Source of the DNA: Winogradskyella sp. KYW1333
GTDB taxonomy: Bacteria; Bacteroidota; Bacteroidia; Flavobacteriales; Flavobacteriaceae
DNA: 64,000 nucleotides
Assembly: GCF_003335675.1 (NCBI RefSeq)
Contig: NZ_QPHL01000012.1
Span: 149,058-213,057 of the forward strand
Direction of reading: 5' to 3'
In this document: one piece after another, positions 27,975 to 36,018 of the stretch
Numbering within the stretch: the first letter of the stretch is position 1
Layout: each line of letters begins with the position of its first letter
Program-made: the position numbers and the translations under genes
Notes under the pieces: generated by a model
The model's input: the letters and a program-made list of their open reading frames with translations, nothing else
The model's database searches: none
What the model was told of the DNA's origin: nothing

Positions 27975-28919
27975 TTAGCTTCTTGTATTTTCTCTAGAGT
28001 TATCTACCTTAGATGTTTTTTGTTTTCTCTTTTTAGGCTTATCTACCTCCTTTGTTACTCTACCTTGTGTATCAGAACTTCTGTAATAAGGTATGTATCC
28101 TTTTCCTTCAAACTCATAAATTGTTCCTGAGCTTGGGTGAAGTAACTCAATGGCCCCATCATTGATAACGCTTAGTTCAAAGAATTCATTGTCGAAGAAA
28201 TCATAATCTAGAGTTAAAGTTTTTAGATACATATTTCCTGATACATCTCCAACGCCATACACTCCAATATAATCCCAGTAAATATTATTTGGGTCGTAAA
28301 TATTTACATCTTGAGAGCTTCTAAATGTAGAATCATTGCCACCAGACAAAAACTGAAGATAGTACTCGTTATCAAACTCATTTAAAGCTCCATAATCGCT
28401 AGTGTAAACCTTTTCCCATGCCTCATACTCCTGTAAAAAATAATGGATGTTATCATAGAATATAAAATCATAGTCAAAATTGTTTCTCTGATAACCTCTT
28501 AAAAAATAAGACGTATCGTTAAATGGATTATAAAGTTCAATTGTATTGTTATTGATTTGATACACATCAAAACTATCAAATCCGTCAATTATATGATCTA
28601 CATCTAATATCATATCATATGCCACATAATTTCCGATAGGGACTCCAAAGCCATTGCCTTGAATACCAAAATCTACAAGATTATTATTAGCAAAAAGATT
28701 TCCGTTTCTAAACGAAAGTGTAAAAGCAATTTGTAAAAATGGGGTTTCACCATAACCTTGAGTTTGATTAATATCAACATACCACAATTCATAAGAATTC
28801 AATAATTGATTTAATGATACTCCTGGATTGTTATCCAATATTACTACCTCGTCTGTATAACAGGAAGTAAATAAAGTTGCACTCAATGCAAAACCTAAAA
28901 GTAATTTCAATGTCTTCAT
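27975..28919 (-). CDS. Flavobacterial lipoprotein of unknown function
   Basis: The 314-residue protein opens with a lipoprotein signal (MKTLKLLLGFALSATLFTSC, lipid-attachment Cys20). The mature part is Asn/Asp/Tyr-rich and appears to hold two related beta-rich modules: LNSYELWYVDINQ to GYQRNNFDYDF (about 40-150), and YEAWEKVYTSDYG to YEFEGKGY (about 165-275). The second ends in a strand pair like the first (IELYNPFNDTSYFLRG versus IELLHPSSGTIYEFEG). The basic tail (KPKKRKQKTSK) is disordered. No enzymatic motif is seen. It stands alone, with its own terminator. Confidence 0.85.
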   Translation of the reverse strand: MKTLKLLLGFALSATLFTSCYTDEVVILDNNPGVSLNQLLNSYELWYVDINQTQGYGETPFLQIAFTLSFRNGNLFANNNLVDFGIQGNGFGVPIGNYVAYDMILDVDHIIDGFDSFDVYQINNNTIELYNPFNDTSYFLRGYQRNNFDYDFIFYDNIHYFLQEYEAWEKVYTSDYGALNEFDNEYYLQFLSGGNDSTFRSSQDVNIYDPNNIYWDYIGVYGVGDVSGNMYLKTLTLDYDFFDNEFFELSVINDGAIELLHPSSGTIYEFEGKGYIPYYRSSDTQGRVTKEVDKPKKRKQKTSKVDNSRENTRS

Positions 28920-29088
28920 AATTCAACTGTTTTAAGTTTATTACATTGTTAAATTCAAAACCTGTGCCAAAAACTGAAATTACTCATTTTACAATTTGAA
29001 AAATTGATGTTTAAATCCTTTAAATCATAAATATTTATTGACTTAGTCTCACTAATAATAACATTAGACTATCCACCAAACTTTCCTT

Positions 29089-29096
29089 ATTTTTGA
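29089..29096 (+). promoter_or_regulatory. -7 box upstream of gpsA
   Basis: TATTTTTG matches TAnnTTTG and lies 23 bases before ATG 29120. A TTAG at about 29064 is a poor -33 box. Its position argues that the earlier in-frame starts (TTG 29093, ATG 29096) lie at or before the transcription start. Confidence 0.4.
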
Positions 29097-29119
29097 TGCA
29101 ATTAACAGATGATAATTAT

Positions 29120-30121
29120 ATGAGTGAAACAACTAGATATGCTGTTTTTGGTGCAGGAAGTTGGGCTACCGCTATAGTAAAAATGCTATGTGAAAATTTA
29201 GATGAGGTTAGTTGGTATATGCGTAGTGCCTATATAAAAGATCACTTAAATAAAGAACAACATAATCCTAGTTATTTAAGTTCAGTGGAGTTTCAATCAG
29301 ATCAATTGAAGCTAAGTAACGACATTAACGAAATTACTGAGTGGGCAGATATTTTAATTTTTGCTATCCCGTCGGCTTTTATGGATTCTGAACTCAAAAA
29401 ATTAAAAGTAGACATAAGTCAAAAAACAATCGTTTCTGCGGTAAAAGGTATAATCCCTGAATCGGGCTTATTAGTTGGTGAACATTTCCATAATATCTAT
29501 AAAATACCTTTTGAAAATATTGCGGTGATTGCGGGACCATGTCATGCGGAAGAGGTAGCATTAGAACGGTTATCTTACCTTACAATATCTTGTGTAGATG
29601 CTAACAAGGCTCAGACCATTGCCAATAGTTTAACAAGCCATTATATCAAAACAAAAATTAGCGATGACATCATAGGTGTAGAATATGCTGTAATGTTAAA
29701 GAATATATATGCAATAGCAGCTGGGATTGCACATGGATTGGGATATGGAGATAATTTTCAAAGTGTTTTAATGAGCAATTCAATACGCGAAATGAAACGT
29801 TTTATAAAGAAAATGCACAAAATGAAACGGAATATCAATAATTCAGCATATTTAGGAGATTTATTGGTGACTGGGTATTCTACATTCTCTAGAAATAGAA
29901 TGTTTGGCAATATGATTGGTAAAGGTTATACGGTTAAATCTGCAATGATGGAAATGAATATGGTGTCAGAGGGTTATTACGCCACAAAAAGTGCAAAATT
30001 ATTGAATGACAAAAACACCAATAAAACGCGTTTACCAATTATAAATGCGGTTAATGCAATTTTGTACGAAAACAAAAATCCTAAAAAAGTCTTTAAGAAA
30101 CTAACGGACCACCTAGATTAA
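29120..30121 (+). CDS. gpsA: NAD(P)H-dependent glycerol-3-phosphate dehydrogenase
   Basis: GpsA reduces dihydroxyacetone phosphate to sn-glycerol 3-phosphate, the backbone for phospholipids. The nucleotide motif VFGAGSWATA follows the start, AGPCHAEEVA is the substrate-binding loop, and the catalytic-lysine region VMLKNIYAIAAGIAHGLGYGDN and family signature near the C-terminus are intact. The frame begins at TTG 29093, but ATG 29120 (MSETTRYAVFG, 333 residues) matches the usual family length and sits downstream of a -7 box. The 3' end is 6 bases from the convergent hypothetical gene. Confidence 0.93.
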   Translation: MSETTRYAVFGAGSWATAIVKMLCENLDEVSWYMRSAYIKDHLNKEQHNPSYLSSVEFQSDQLKLSNDINEITEWADILIFAIPSAFMDSELKKLKVDISQKTIVSAVKGIIPESGLLVGEHFHNIYKIPFENIAVIAGPCHAEEVALERLSYLTISCVDANKAQTIANSLTSHYIKTKISDDIIGVEYAVMLKNIYAIAAGIAHGLGYGDNFQSVLMSNSIREMKRFIKKMHKMKRNINNSAYLGDLLVTGYSTFSRNRMFGNMIGKGYTVKSAMMEMNMVSEGYYATKSAKLLNDKNTNKTRLPIINAVNAILYENKNPKKVFKKLTDHLD

Positions 30122-30127
30122 GAGAAT

Positions 30128-30523
30128 CTACTTTATCAAAACTCCTTTTAAATGCATTAATGGAATAGTTTGCAAGGCATTTTGATTAATGGTATTCTTC
30201 CTAAACAAATACGTTTTATCAAACATCTGATTTCCTTTAAAAAACGTTACCTTAAACTCATTATTCAATCCTAAAACTGCTTCTTGTAAATATTCAATCT
30301 TTGCGTAACTTCTTGATGGAAGCATCTTCAAAGTGTGACGCATTGGTGGAGTAATATTTTTATCTGAGTATCCTTTTGATACTATGAGAACTGTATCTAA
30401 ATCATCGTCGCTATCATTAATGATATAGACATTCCAATCCTTAGTTTTATACTCTAAATGCTCCTCTTTAACAACAGCAACAAATACGTTTTTTACTTCT
30501 GGGATTTCAATGTCCTTTCTCAC
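30128..30523 (-). CDS. Conserved hypothetical protein downstream of pheS
   Basis: The 131-residue soluble beta-rich protein has no motif I can tie to a function. Residues 10-75 (VKNVFVAVVKEEHLEYKTKDWNVYIIND) look like a small beta-sandwich. It follows pheS by three bases, so it is co-transcribed, and flavobacterial relatives at this locus are sometimes mislabelled as phenylalanyl-tRNA synthetase. No synthetase motif is present. Confidence 0.82.
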   Translation of the reverse strand: MRKDIEIPEVKNVFVAVVKEEHLEYKTKDWNVYIINDSDDDLDTVLIVSKGYSDKNITPPMRHTLKMLPSRSYAKIEYLQEAVLGLNNEFKVTFFKGNQMFDKTYLFRKNTINQNALQTIPLMHLKGVLIK

Positions 30524-30526
30524 AAA

Positions 30527-31546
30527 TTACAATGCTGATTTAAACTGCTCGAGAAAACGAATATCGTTCTCGCTTAACAGACGAATATCACTAATTTGAT
30601 GAAGCAATAAAGCAATACGGTCTATTCCCATCCCAAATGCAAAACCAGAATATTCCTTAGAGTCTATACCGCAGTTTTCCAATACATTTGGATCTACCAT
30701 ACCACATCCCATTATTTCTAACCAACCTGTTCCCTTGGTCATTTTATAATCGGTCTCTGTTTCGAGTCCCCAATAAACATCAACCTCAGCACTCGGTTCA
30801 GTAAATGGGAAATATGAAGGACGCAATCTAATTTTTGACTTACCAAACATTTCGGTTGTGAAATATTGAAGTGTTTGTTTTAAGTCTGCAAAACTAACAT
30901 CTTTATCAATGTATAATCCTTCTACCTGATGGAAAAAACAGTGCGAACGCGCCGATATAGCTTCATTTCTGTAAACTCTTCCTGGAGAAATTGTACGAAT
31001 TGGAGGTTTGTTATTTTCCATATATCGCACCTGAACAGAACTTGTATGTGTACGTAATAAAATATCCGGATCAGTCTGAATAAAAAACGTATCCTGCATA
31101 TCTCTGGCCGGATGATATTCAGGTAAATTAAGCGCTGTAAAATTATGCCAATCGTCTTCAATTTCAGGACCTTCACTTACATTGAATCCTATGCGTGAGA
31201 ATATATCTATAATCTGATTTTTAACAATTGAAATTGGATGGCGAGCACCTAAAGCTATAGGGTCACCAGGACGTGATAAATCACCATAAATACCTTTATC
31301 TTCATCTTGTTGTTCTAAAGCATCATTTAAAGCATTTACCTTATCTTCAGCCGTTTTCTTTAACTGATTTATAGTTTGGCCAAATTCCTTCTTTTGCTCG
31401 TTTGCTACGTTTTTAAACTCAGCAAAATATTGTTTTAAAAGACCTTTAGAACCAAGGAATTTAATTCTAAACGCTTCAACTTCATCTTTTGACTGAGCAG
31501 AAAATGCTTCAGCTTCTGCAATGAGTTCTTTTAACTTATCTATCAT
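30527..31546 (-). CDS. pheS: Phenylalanine--tRNA ligase alpha subunit
   Basis: The alpha subunit carries the catalytic site of the heterotetrameric PheRS. The 339-residue length is typical. An N-terminal coiled coil (about 1-85) binds tRNA-Phe. The class II core shows the HPARDMQDTFF motif, the SVQVRYMENNKPPIRTISPGRVYRNE motif 2 segment and motif 3 GMGIDRIALLLHQISDIR near the end. The beta subunit gene pheT is not in this window. A -7 box (TAAATTTG, minus strand 31567-31574) lies 20 bases upstream. Confidence 0.97.
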   Translation of the reverse strand: MIDKLKELIAEAEAFSAQSKDEVEAFRIKFLGSKGLLKQYFAEFKNVANEQKKEFGQTINQLKKTAEDKVNALNDALEQQDEDKGIYGDLSRPGDPIALGARHPISIVKNQIIDIFSRIGFNVSEGPEIEDDWHNFTALNLPEYHPARDMQDTFFIQTDPDILLRTHTSSVQVRYMENNKPPIRTISPGRVYRNEAISARSHCFFHQVEGLYIDKDVSFADLKQTLQYFTTEMFGKSKIRLRPSYFPFTEPSAEVDVYWGLETETDYKMTKGTGWLEIMGCGMVDPNVLENCGIDSKEYSGFAFGMGIDRIALLLHQISDIRLLSENDIRFLEQFKSAL

Positions 31547-31566
31547 TCTGTCTTAATTTCAGACCG

Positions 31567-31574
31567 CAAATTTA
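31567..31574 (-). promoter_or_regulatory. -7 box upstream of pheS
   Basis: Minus-strand TAAATTTG is an exact TAnnTTTG match, 20 bases before the pheS ATG and within the 35-base gap after the upstream gene. No TTG -33 element at usual spacing was found. Confidence 0.4.
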
Positions 31575-31581
31575 AAAATTA

Positions 31582-31938
31582 TTAGTCGATATACTCTGTT
31601 TCAACAAAATAGTTCACAATAGCCTCCTTCATAAGTATACTTTGTTCACCTGCTTTGAGATGAGGTAATTGTTCTTTAACCTTATAGTGTGGCCAGCCAT
31701 CATCGTCAACAAAATCAAACTCATAAAAACCATATGGTGTCAAAAGTTTGCAAATTGCAATATGCATCAAGTCTAGCTTGTGGTCTTTTTTATATACACG
31801 ATGAAGTTGACCAAGTTCTTGAACACCTATTAAATATATAATTGCATCTAAGTCTAAAGTATCACCATCAGCAAATTGTTTTGATAGTTTTTCTACCAAT
31901 ATATCCCAGCGTTCCTTTAATTGTTCGTCTCGTGCCAT
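31582..31938 (-). CDS. Conserved hypothetical protein (acidic, 118 residues)
   Basis: A soluble 118-residue protein with an N-terminal helix pair (MARDEQLKERWDILVEKLSKQF) and the segments DLDAIIYLIGVQELG and FYEFDFVDDDGWPHY. I recognise it as a small conserved flavobacterial family without known function. It lies just upstream of pheS on the same strand, with a 35-base gap that holds a possible internal promoter. Confidence 0.8.
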   Translation of the reverse strand: MARDEQLKERWDILVEKLSKQFADGDTLDLDAIIYLIGVQELGQLHRVYKKDHKLDLMHIAICKLLTPYGFYEFDFVDDDGWPHYKVKEQLPHLKAGEQSILMKEAIVNYFVETEYID

Positions 31939-31983
31939 AATTTATCCACCATCTCTCTCGTTATAAAATTAGTAAAGTTAATT

Positions 31984-31991
31984 TATATTTG
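31984..31991 (+). promoter_or_regulatory. -7 box upstream of cvpA
   Basis: TATATTTG is a perfect consensus match, with TTA (31961-31963) 20 bases upstream as a weak -33 element. The predicted leader to ATG 32009 is about 12 bases. Confidence 0.5.
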
Positions 31992-32008
31992 CTTAAACAG
32001 CTATAATT

Positions 32009-32527
32009 ATGAATATCATTGATATTGTTTTAGGAGCCTTATTACTATTTGGGCTCATTCGTGGTGCCATGAAAGGTCTATTTGTTGAAATAGCTTCTTT
32101 ATTAGCTTTAGTTTTAGGTGTATATGGAGCCATTCACTTTAGTGGATTTGCCACTGAAATCCTAGAATCTAAACTAAATTGGAGTGAAAAAACTATTAAT
32201 ATTGTAGCTTTCGCCATAACTTTTGTAATTATTGTTCTGGCAATTAGTTTGGCTGGAAAAGCATTAACAAAGTTAGCTGACTTTGCTGCTTTGGGTATTT
32301 TAAATAAGCTTTTAGGTGGTATTTTTGGTGTGCTCAAAATTGGTTTAATTTTAAGCGTACTATTAATAGTATTTAATAAACTGAATAAAACTCTTTCTTT
32401 TATGGGACAAGATGATTTGGAAGAAAGTGTTCTTTATGAACCTGTAAAATCTTTAGCACCAATGATTTTTCCAAATATTATAAAAAGTGAAATAGAAGAG
32501 GAAAACACTTCCGAAAATAAAGCATAA
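32009..32527 (+). CDS. CvpA family membrane protein
   Basis: The 172-residue integral membrane protein carries the CvpA pattern: an opening MNIIDIVLGALLLFGLIRGAMKG, and four hydrophobic helices in residues 1-125. The tail is short and charged. E. coli CvpA is tied to colicin V production, purF expression and envelope stress, but the molecular activity is unclear. It has its own promoter-like element and terminator. Confidence 0.9.
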   Translation: MNIIDIVLGALLLFGLIRGAMKGLFVEIASLLALVLGVYGAIHFSGFATEILESKLNWSEKTINIVAFAITFVIIVLAISLAGKALTKLADFAALGILNKLLGGIFGVLKIGLILSVLLIVFNKLNKTLSFMGQDDLEESVLYEPVKSLAPMIFPNIIKSEIEEENTSENKA

Positions 32528-32558
32528 AAAAAGCCATTCTTAAAAGAATGGCTTTTAA
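32526..32558. terminator. Bidirectional terminator between cvpA and carbonic anhydrase
   Basis: A perfect 13-bp stem (AAAAGCCATTCTT 32529-32541, AAGAATGGCTTTT 32544-32556) with an AA loop, A-run before and T-run after. It sits between convergent genes and can function in both directions. Confidence 0.88.
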
Positions 32559-32577
32559 CTTATTTATAAACTGTAAT

Positions 32578-33207
32578 TTAAAACATTTCTACTTTTCCTG
32601 TATGTAAACTGTACACGCCTCCAACAATAGCTATTTCACCATTGTCTTCCATTTCTTTTAGTATTGGGCTCTTAATACGAATGCGATCAATAGTTAATTT
32701 TACATTGTTTTCTACTGTTTTTGCAACAAATATTTTGTTAGAAGAATTTGCCTCACCTTCTACTTCTTCAGCAGACTGATGAACTGCAGGTAAAATATTA
32801 CTCAATAAGTGTGTTATATTACCAAGTTCCACTCCATCACATGCTGCCTTTACAGCACCACAAGATTCATGACCTAACACCAGTACTAATTTACTTCCAG
32901 CAACTTTACAAGAATACTCTAAACTTCCTAAAATATCTGAATTTTCAAAATTTCCAGCTACTCTAGCTACAAATATGTCTCCAATAGCCTGATCAAAAAC
33001 TGTTTCAACTGGTACTCTAGAGTCTATGCAAGATAATACTACTGCTTTAGGATATTGTCCGTTGATAGTTTGGCTTACCAAAGCTCCATTGTCTGCTCCT
33101 TCTGGGCTTCCATCAACAAAACGGTTATTACCGTCTAATAAATCTTGTAAAACAGACTCGGGAGTCATTTTACTCTGTAAATCTTTTGTTATAGCTGTAT
33201 TTTTCAT
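32578..33207 (-). CDS. Beta-class carbonic anhydrase
   Basis: It interconverts CO2 and bicarbonate. The 209-residue protein keeps the beta-class zinc site: Cys60, the Asp62/Arg64 dyad of CIDSRVP, His113 and Cys116 of LGHESCGAVKAA. Length suits a cytoplasmic plant-type beta-CA. The gene is 25 bases downstream of a SulP anion transporter on the same strand, a pairing consistent with bicarbonate uptake and use. The start (MKNTAITKDLQSKM) gives a normal length with no signal peptide. Confidence 0.95.
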   Translation of the reverse strand: MKNTAITKDLQSKMTPESVLQDLLDGNNRFVDGSPEGADNGALVSQTINGQYPKAVVLSCIDSRVPVETVFDQAIGDIFVARVAGNFENSDILGSLEYSCKVAGSKLVLVLGHESCGAVKAACDGVELGNITHLLSNILPAVHQSAEEVEGEANSSNKIFVAKTVENNVKLTIDRIRIKSPILKEMEDNGEIAIVGGVYSLHTGKVEMF

Positions 33208-33232
33208 ATAATGTTAACTTTATTTTAATTGA

Positions 33233-34843
33233 CTATTTTTTCGCTAGATTAAAAAATTCTATAAAACTATCAGGATTTTCAATTTTTCCTCTCTCGGAAA
33301 ATACCTTTATATTAATACACCTTTCTTTTGCTTTGACTGCAAAATCCTCCAGGATTTCAATAATGTCATTATCAAGATATTTTGTTTTACTAACATCTAA
33401 CTCTAAAATAGAGTTTTCTGGAAGATTATCTAATTCTTTTAAAATTGCAGCTTTATTAAAGAAGGTTACCTCTTCGGCAAGTGTCATTTTAATAATTCCA
33501 TCAGCTATGTTTTCACCTTCTTTATGCAAAAAGTGTGAGTTTTGAAAGCTTTTAAGTAAGATAACAAAAATACCAAATACAAGCCCTAGTCCAACTCCCA
33601 ATAATAAATCACCTGTAATGGCCATTGGTAAAACAGTAGCCATAAATGGTAGCCATTGCTTCCACCCTAAACTAAACATTGTTTTAAATGTTGATGGTTT
33701 TGCTAATTTAAATCCAACCACAAATAAAATAGCCGCAAGCACCGATAATGGAATTTTATTCAATAATGTTGGAATTAAAATAACTGATATTAAGAGAAAG
33801 AAGCCATGAATGATAGCACTTGCCTTTGTACGACCACCAGATTGAATATTTGCTGAACTTCTCACAATTACCTGGGTTATAGGAAGCCCACCAATTAATC
33901 CTGAAATTATATTACCTGTTCCTTGGGCGATTAATTCTCTATTGGTAGGTGTTACATTTTTATTCGGGTCTAATTTATCTGTAGCTTCAACACACAATAA
34001 GGTTTCTAAACTTGCAACAATTGCTATTGTAAATGCTATTACCCAAACATCTTTATCTCCAATAGCTGAAAAATTTGGAAAGCTAAACTGGCCTTTAAAA
34101 TTGTCAAAACTATCAGGGACTGGAACAGATACCAATTGGCTCTCTATTAGACCTAAAGTATCACCTTTTGTTATAATGTAGAAGAATATACCTATGATGA
34201 CCGCAATTAATGGTCCTTGAATTAATTGGAATATTTTAGCTTTTTTAGAAAGTATATTAGCCCATAATAGTAAAATCCCAAGTCCTATCACACCAATAGT
34301 TGTTGCGCCCATACTAATGTTACCACTGAGCAGCGCATTAAGGCTGTTTAAAAGATCGGACACTAGTTTAAATCCTTCCCACTTTACATCTAGAAATGAA
34401 AAGTTACCAGTTGGATTGTTCCCCATTCCGAAAAAATAAGGTATTTGTTTTAAAATAATGATGATTCCTATACCAGTCAACATTCCTTTAATTACTGATG
34501 AAGGGAAAAAGTATGCGATTATACCTGCCTTAGCAAATCCTAAAAGGATTTGAATTATTCCGCCCAACACAACAGCTACTAAAAATTTTTCAAATCCACC
34601 GTTATCTAAACCACCTAATGTAATAATGGCAGTTGCAACAATGGCAGCTAGTCCCGCTGCTGGTCCACTGACACCTATAGTAGATCCACTAATACTAGCT
34701 ACGACAATTCCACCTATAATACCAGCAATTAAACCAGAAAATAATGGTGCGCCACTAGCTAATGCAATACCTAAACAAAGAGGTAAAGCGACAAAGAATA
34801 CGACAATACTCGCCGGTATGTCATTTTTTAAAGTTTTAAACAT
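33233..34843 (-). CDS. SulP-family anion (probably bicarbonate) transporter
   Basis: The 536-residue inner-membrane protein has the SulP fold: multiple transmembrane helices (about 1-420) with the opening PASIVVFFVALPLCLGIALASGAPL and the conserved ITQVIVRSSANIQSGGRTK region, then a cytoplasmic STAS domain (about 440-530; LELDVSKTKYLDNDIIEIL). SulP proteins carry sulfate, bicarbonate or dicarboxylates. The adjacent carbonic anhydrase gene favours bicarbonate, as in known SulP-CA pairs of marine bacteria including flavobacteria. A perfect palindrome lies 16 bases upstream of its start. Confidence 0.9.
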   Translation of the reverse strand: MFKTLKNDIPASIVVFFVALPLCLGIALASGAPLFSGLIAGIIGGIVVASISGSTIGVSGPAAGLAAIVATAIITLGGLDNGGFEKFLVAVVLGGIIQILLGFAKAGIIAYFFPSSVIKGMLTGIGIIIILKQIPYFFGMGNNPTGNFSFLDVKWEGFKLVSDLLNSLNALLSGNISMGATTIGVIGLGILLLWANILSKKAKIFQLIQGPLIAVIIGIFFYIITKGDTLGLIESQLVSVPVPDSFDNFKGQFSFPNFSAIGDKDVWVIAFTIAIVASLETLLCVEATDKLDPNKNVTPTNRELIAQGTGNIISGLIGGLPITQVIVRSSANIQSGGRTKASAIIHGFFLLISVILIPTLLNKIPLSVLAAILFVVGFKLAKPSTFKTMFSLGWKQWLPFMATVLPMAITGDLLLGVGLGLVFGIFVILLKSFQNSHFLHKEGENIADGIIKMTLAEEVTFFNKAAILKELDNLPENSILELDVSKTKYLDNDIIEILEDFAVKAKERCINIKVFSERGKIENPDSFIEFFNLAKK

Positions 34844-34858
34844 ATTAAAATACGTTTT

Positions 34859-34886
34859 ATAACTGTTTTCTGTTTAAAACAGTTAT
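34859..34886. promoter_or_regulatory. Perfect palindrome upstream of the SulP gene
   Basis: ATAACTGTTTT (34859-34869) and AAAACAGTTAT (34876-34886) are exact inverted repeats separated by six bases. The right edge of the gene's start codon is 34843, so the palindrome sits 16 bases upstream. On the minus strand it is not followed by a T-run, so it is not a normal terminator; an operator or a 5' leader hairpin is more likely. Confidence 0.5.
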
Positions 34887-34923
34887 GAGATTATTGATAA
34901 ATAAATAAAGTTGAGACTAAGAT

Positions 34924-35214
34924 TTAATTGATTATTTCGGGAGGTGGTGAAATAATATTAATGAGGGGTTTACTATATAAACCATGTGTAAAGTCAATTC
35001 TGTCTTTTTCTAAAAGAGAATAATCCGTTTGTTCCATATTAGTAGACATAGTTTCGATAAGAATTTTAAAGTTTTCACTTTCCTCTTCTTCACCGAGACC
35101 ATCAAACATGGAAATGTCAACAGAATTATCTATTGAAGTAATAATTGTCGGTGCACTAATTATCGAAAGAAATAAAACAACGATAAATAGAGCTGTTAGT
35201 TTTTTGAAAATCAT
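34924..35214 (-). CDS. Small membrane-anchored hypothetical protein
   Basis: A 96-residue product from ATG 35214, with one N-terminal hydrophobic helix (FKKLTALFIVVLFLSIISAPTI) that is either a signal peptide or an anchor, followed by an acidic tail (GLGEEEESENF) and a proline-rich end (ISPPPEIIN). The frame can start eight codons earlier (35238). It lies 47 bases after batE on the same strand and could be the last gene of that transcript. No family recognised. Confidence 0.65.
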   Translation of the reverse strand: MIFKKLTALFIVVLFLSIISAPTIITSIDNSVDISMFDGLGEEEESENFKILIETMSTNMEQTDYSLLEKDRIDFTHGLYSKPLINIISPPPEIIN

Positions 35215-35261
35215 AAGTTCACAAAGATAATACTTCACAAATATTGATTTGTTAAATAAAA

Positions 35262-36017
35262 TTAAAAATTACTTAATAACTTTATATCCTCAGATGGTAT
35301 CCAACCAATTGAGTTATCAGACAGTTGAATTTTTTTCCAATCTTCATATGTGTCTAAGACTTGGATTTTAGTTCCTTCATGAAGTCTAAAAACTTCTTCA
35401 CTCATTTTATTTGGATCTGCTTTTACCCTAGATTCTTGAGCAAAAACTATAGCAGGATTGTCCTTATTATCTAATTGTACTCTCTGAAACGCCATGGCAA
35501 CCGACAAACACGCCACAAATAAACTTGCAACACTTATAATAAACGCCAATCGTTTTCTTGAAGTCGCTTGGGCAAAATGATATAGCAAGAATAGTAACAC
35601 AAACACAAATACGCCTATTACAGCAATTATGGCCCAAGTGTCTGCACTTAATGTGGTAACAAAATTCTTCAATATTTTGGCAAAACCAACATCTGGAACC
35701 GTATCAATTGCGTCTACAGTCATATTCCTTGCAAAAGCCAAGTTATTCTTTATTTCTTCATCATTTGGACTAAGCAATAGGGCTTTCTCATAATAATAAA
35801 CACTTGATGCAATGTTATTGAGCTTATAATTTGCGTTGGCAATATTAAAATAAAGCTCTGAAGAATGAACTTCTGATTCTAGTATGCTTTCATACTTTTC
35901 TATAGACTCAACATATTTACCATCATTATAAAGTTCATTAGCCTTCTCAAACAGCTGATTTTTTTGGCTGAAACCAAAAAATGAAAAACAAAATATTAAT
36001 AGTGCAATTGCTCTCAT
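35262..36017 (-). CDS. batE: BatE: TPR and SH3-domain membrane protein
   Basis: Last gene of the Bat operon. The 251-residue protein has a signal peptide (ending FFGFSQK), two TPR units (NELYNDGKYVESIEKYESIL and NIANANYKLNNIASSVYYYEKAL, about 25-95), two transmembrane helices (about 130-150 and 160-180) and a C-terminal SH3-like domain (AQESRVKADPNKMSEEVFRL to the end). This domain order is that of BatE in Bacteroidetes. It begins one base after the batD stop. Confidence 0.88.
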   Translation of the reverse strand: MRAIALLIFCFSFFGFSQKNQLFEKANELYNDGKYVESIEKYESILESEVHSSELYFNIANANYKLNNIASSVYYYEKALLLSPNDEEIKNNLAFARNMTVDAIDTVPDVGFAKILKNFVTTLSADTWAIIAVIGVFVFVLLFLLYHFAQATSRKRLAFIISVASLFVACLSVAMAFQRVQLDNKDNPAIVFAQESRVKADPNKMSEEVFRLHEGTKIQVLDTYEDWKKIQLSDNSIGWIPSEDIKLLSNF

Positions 36018-36018
36018 C

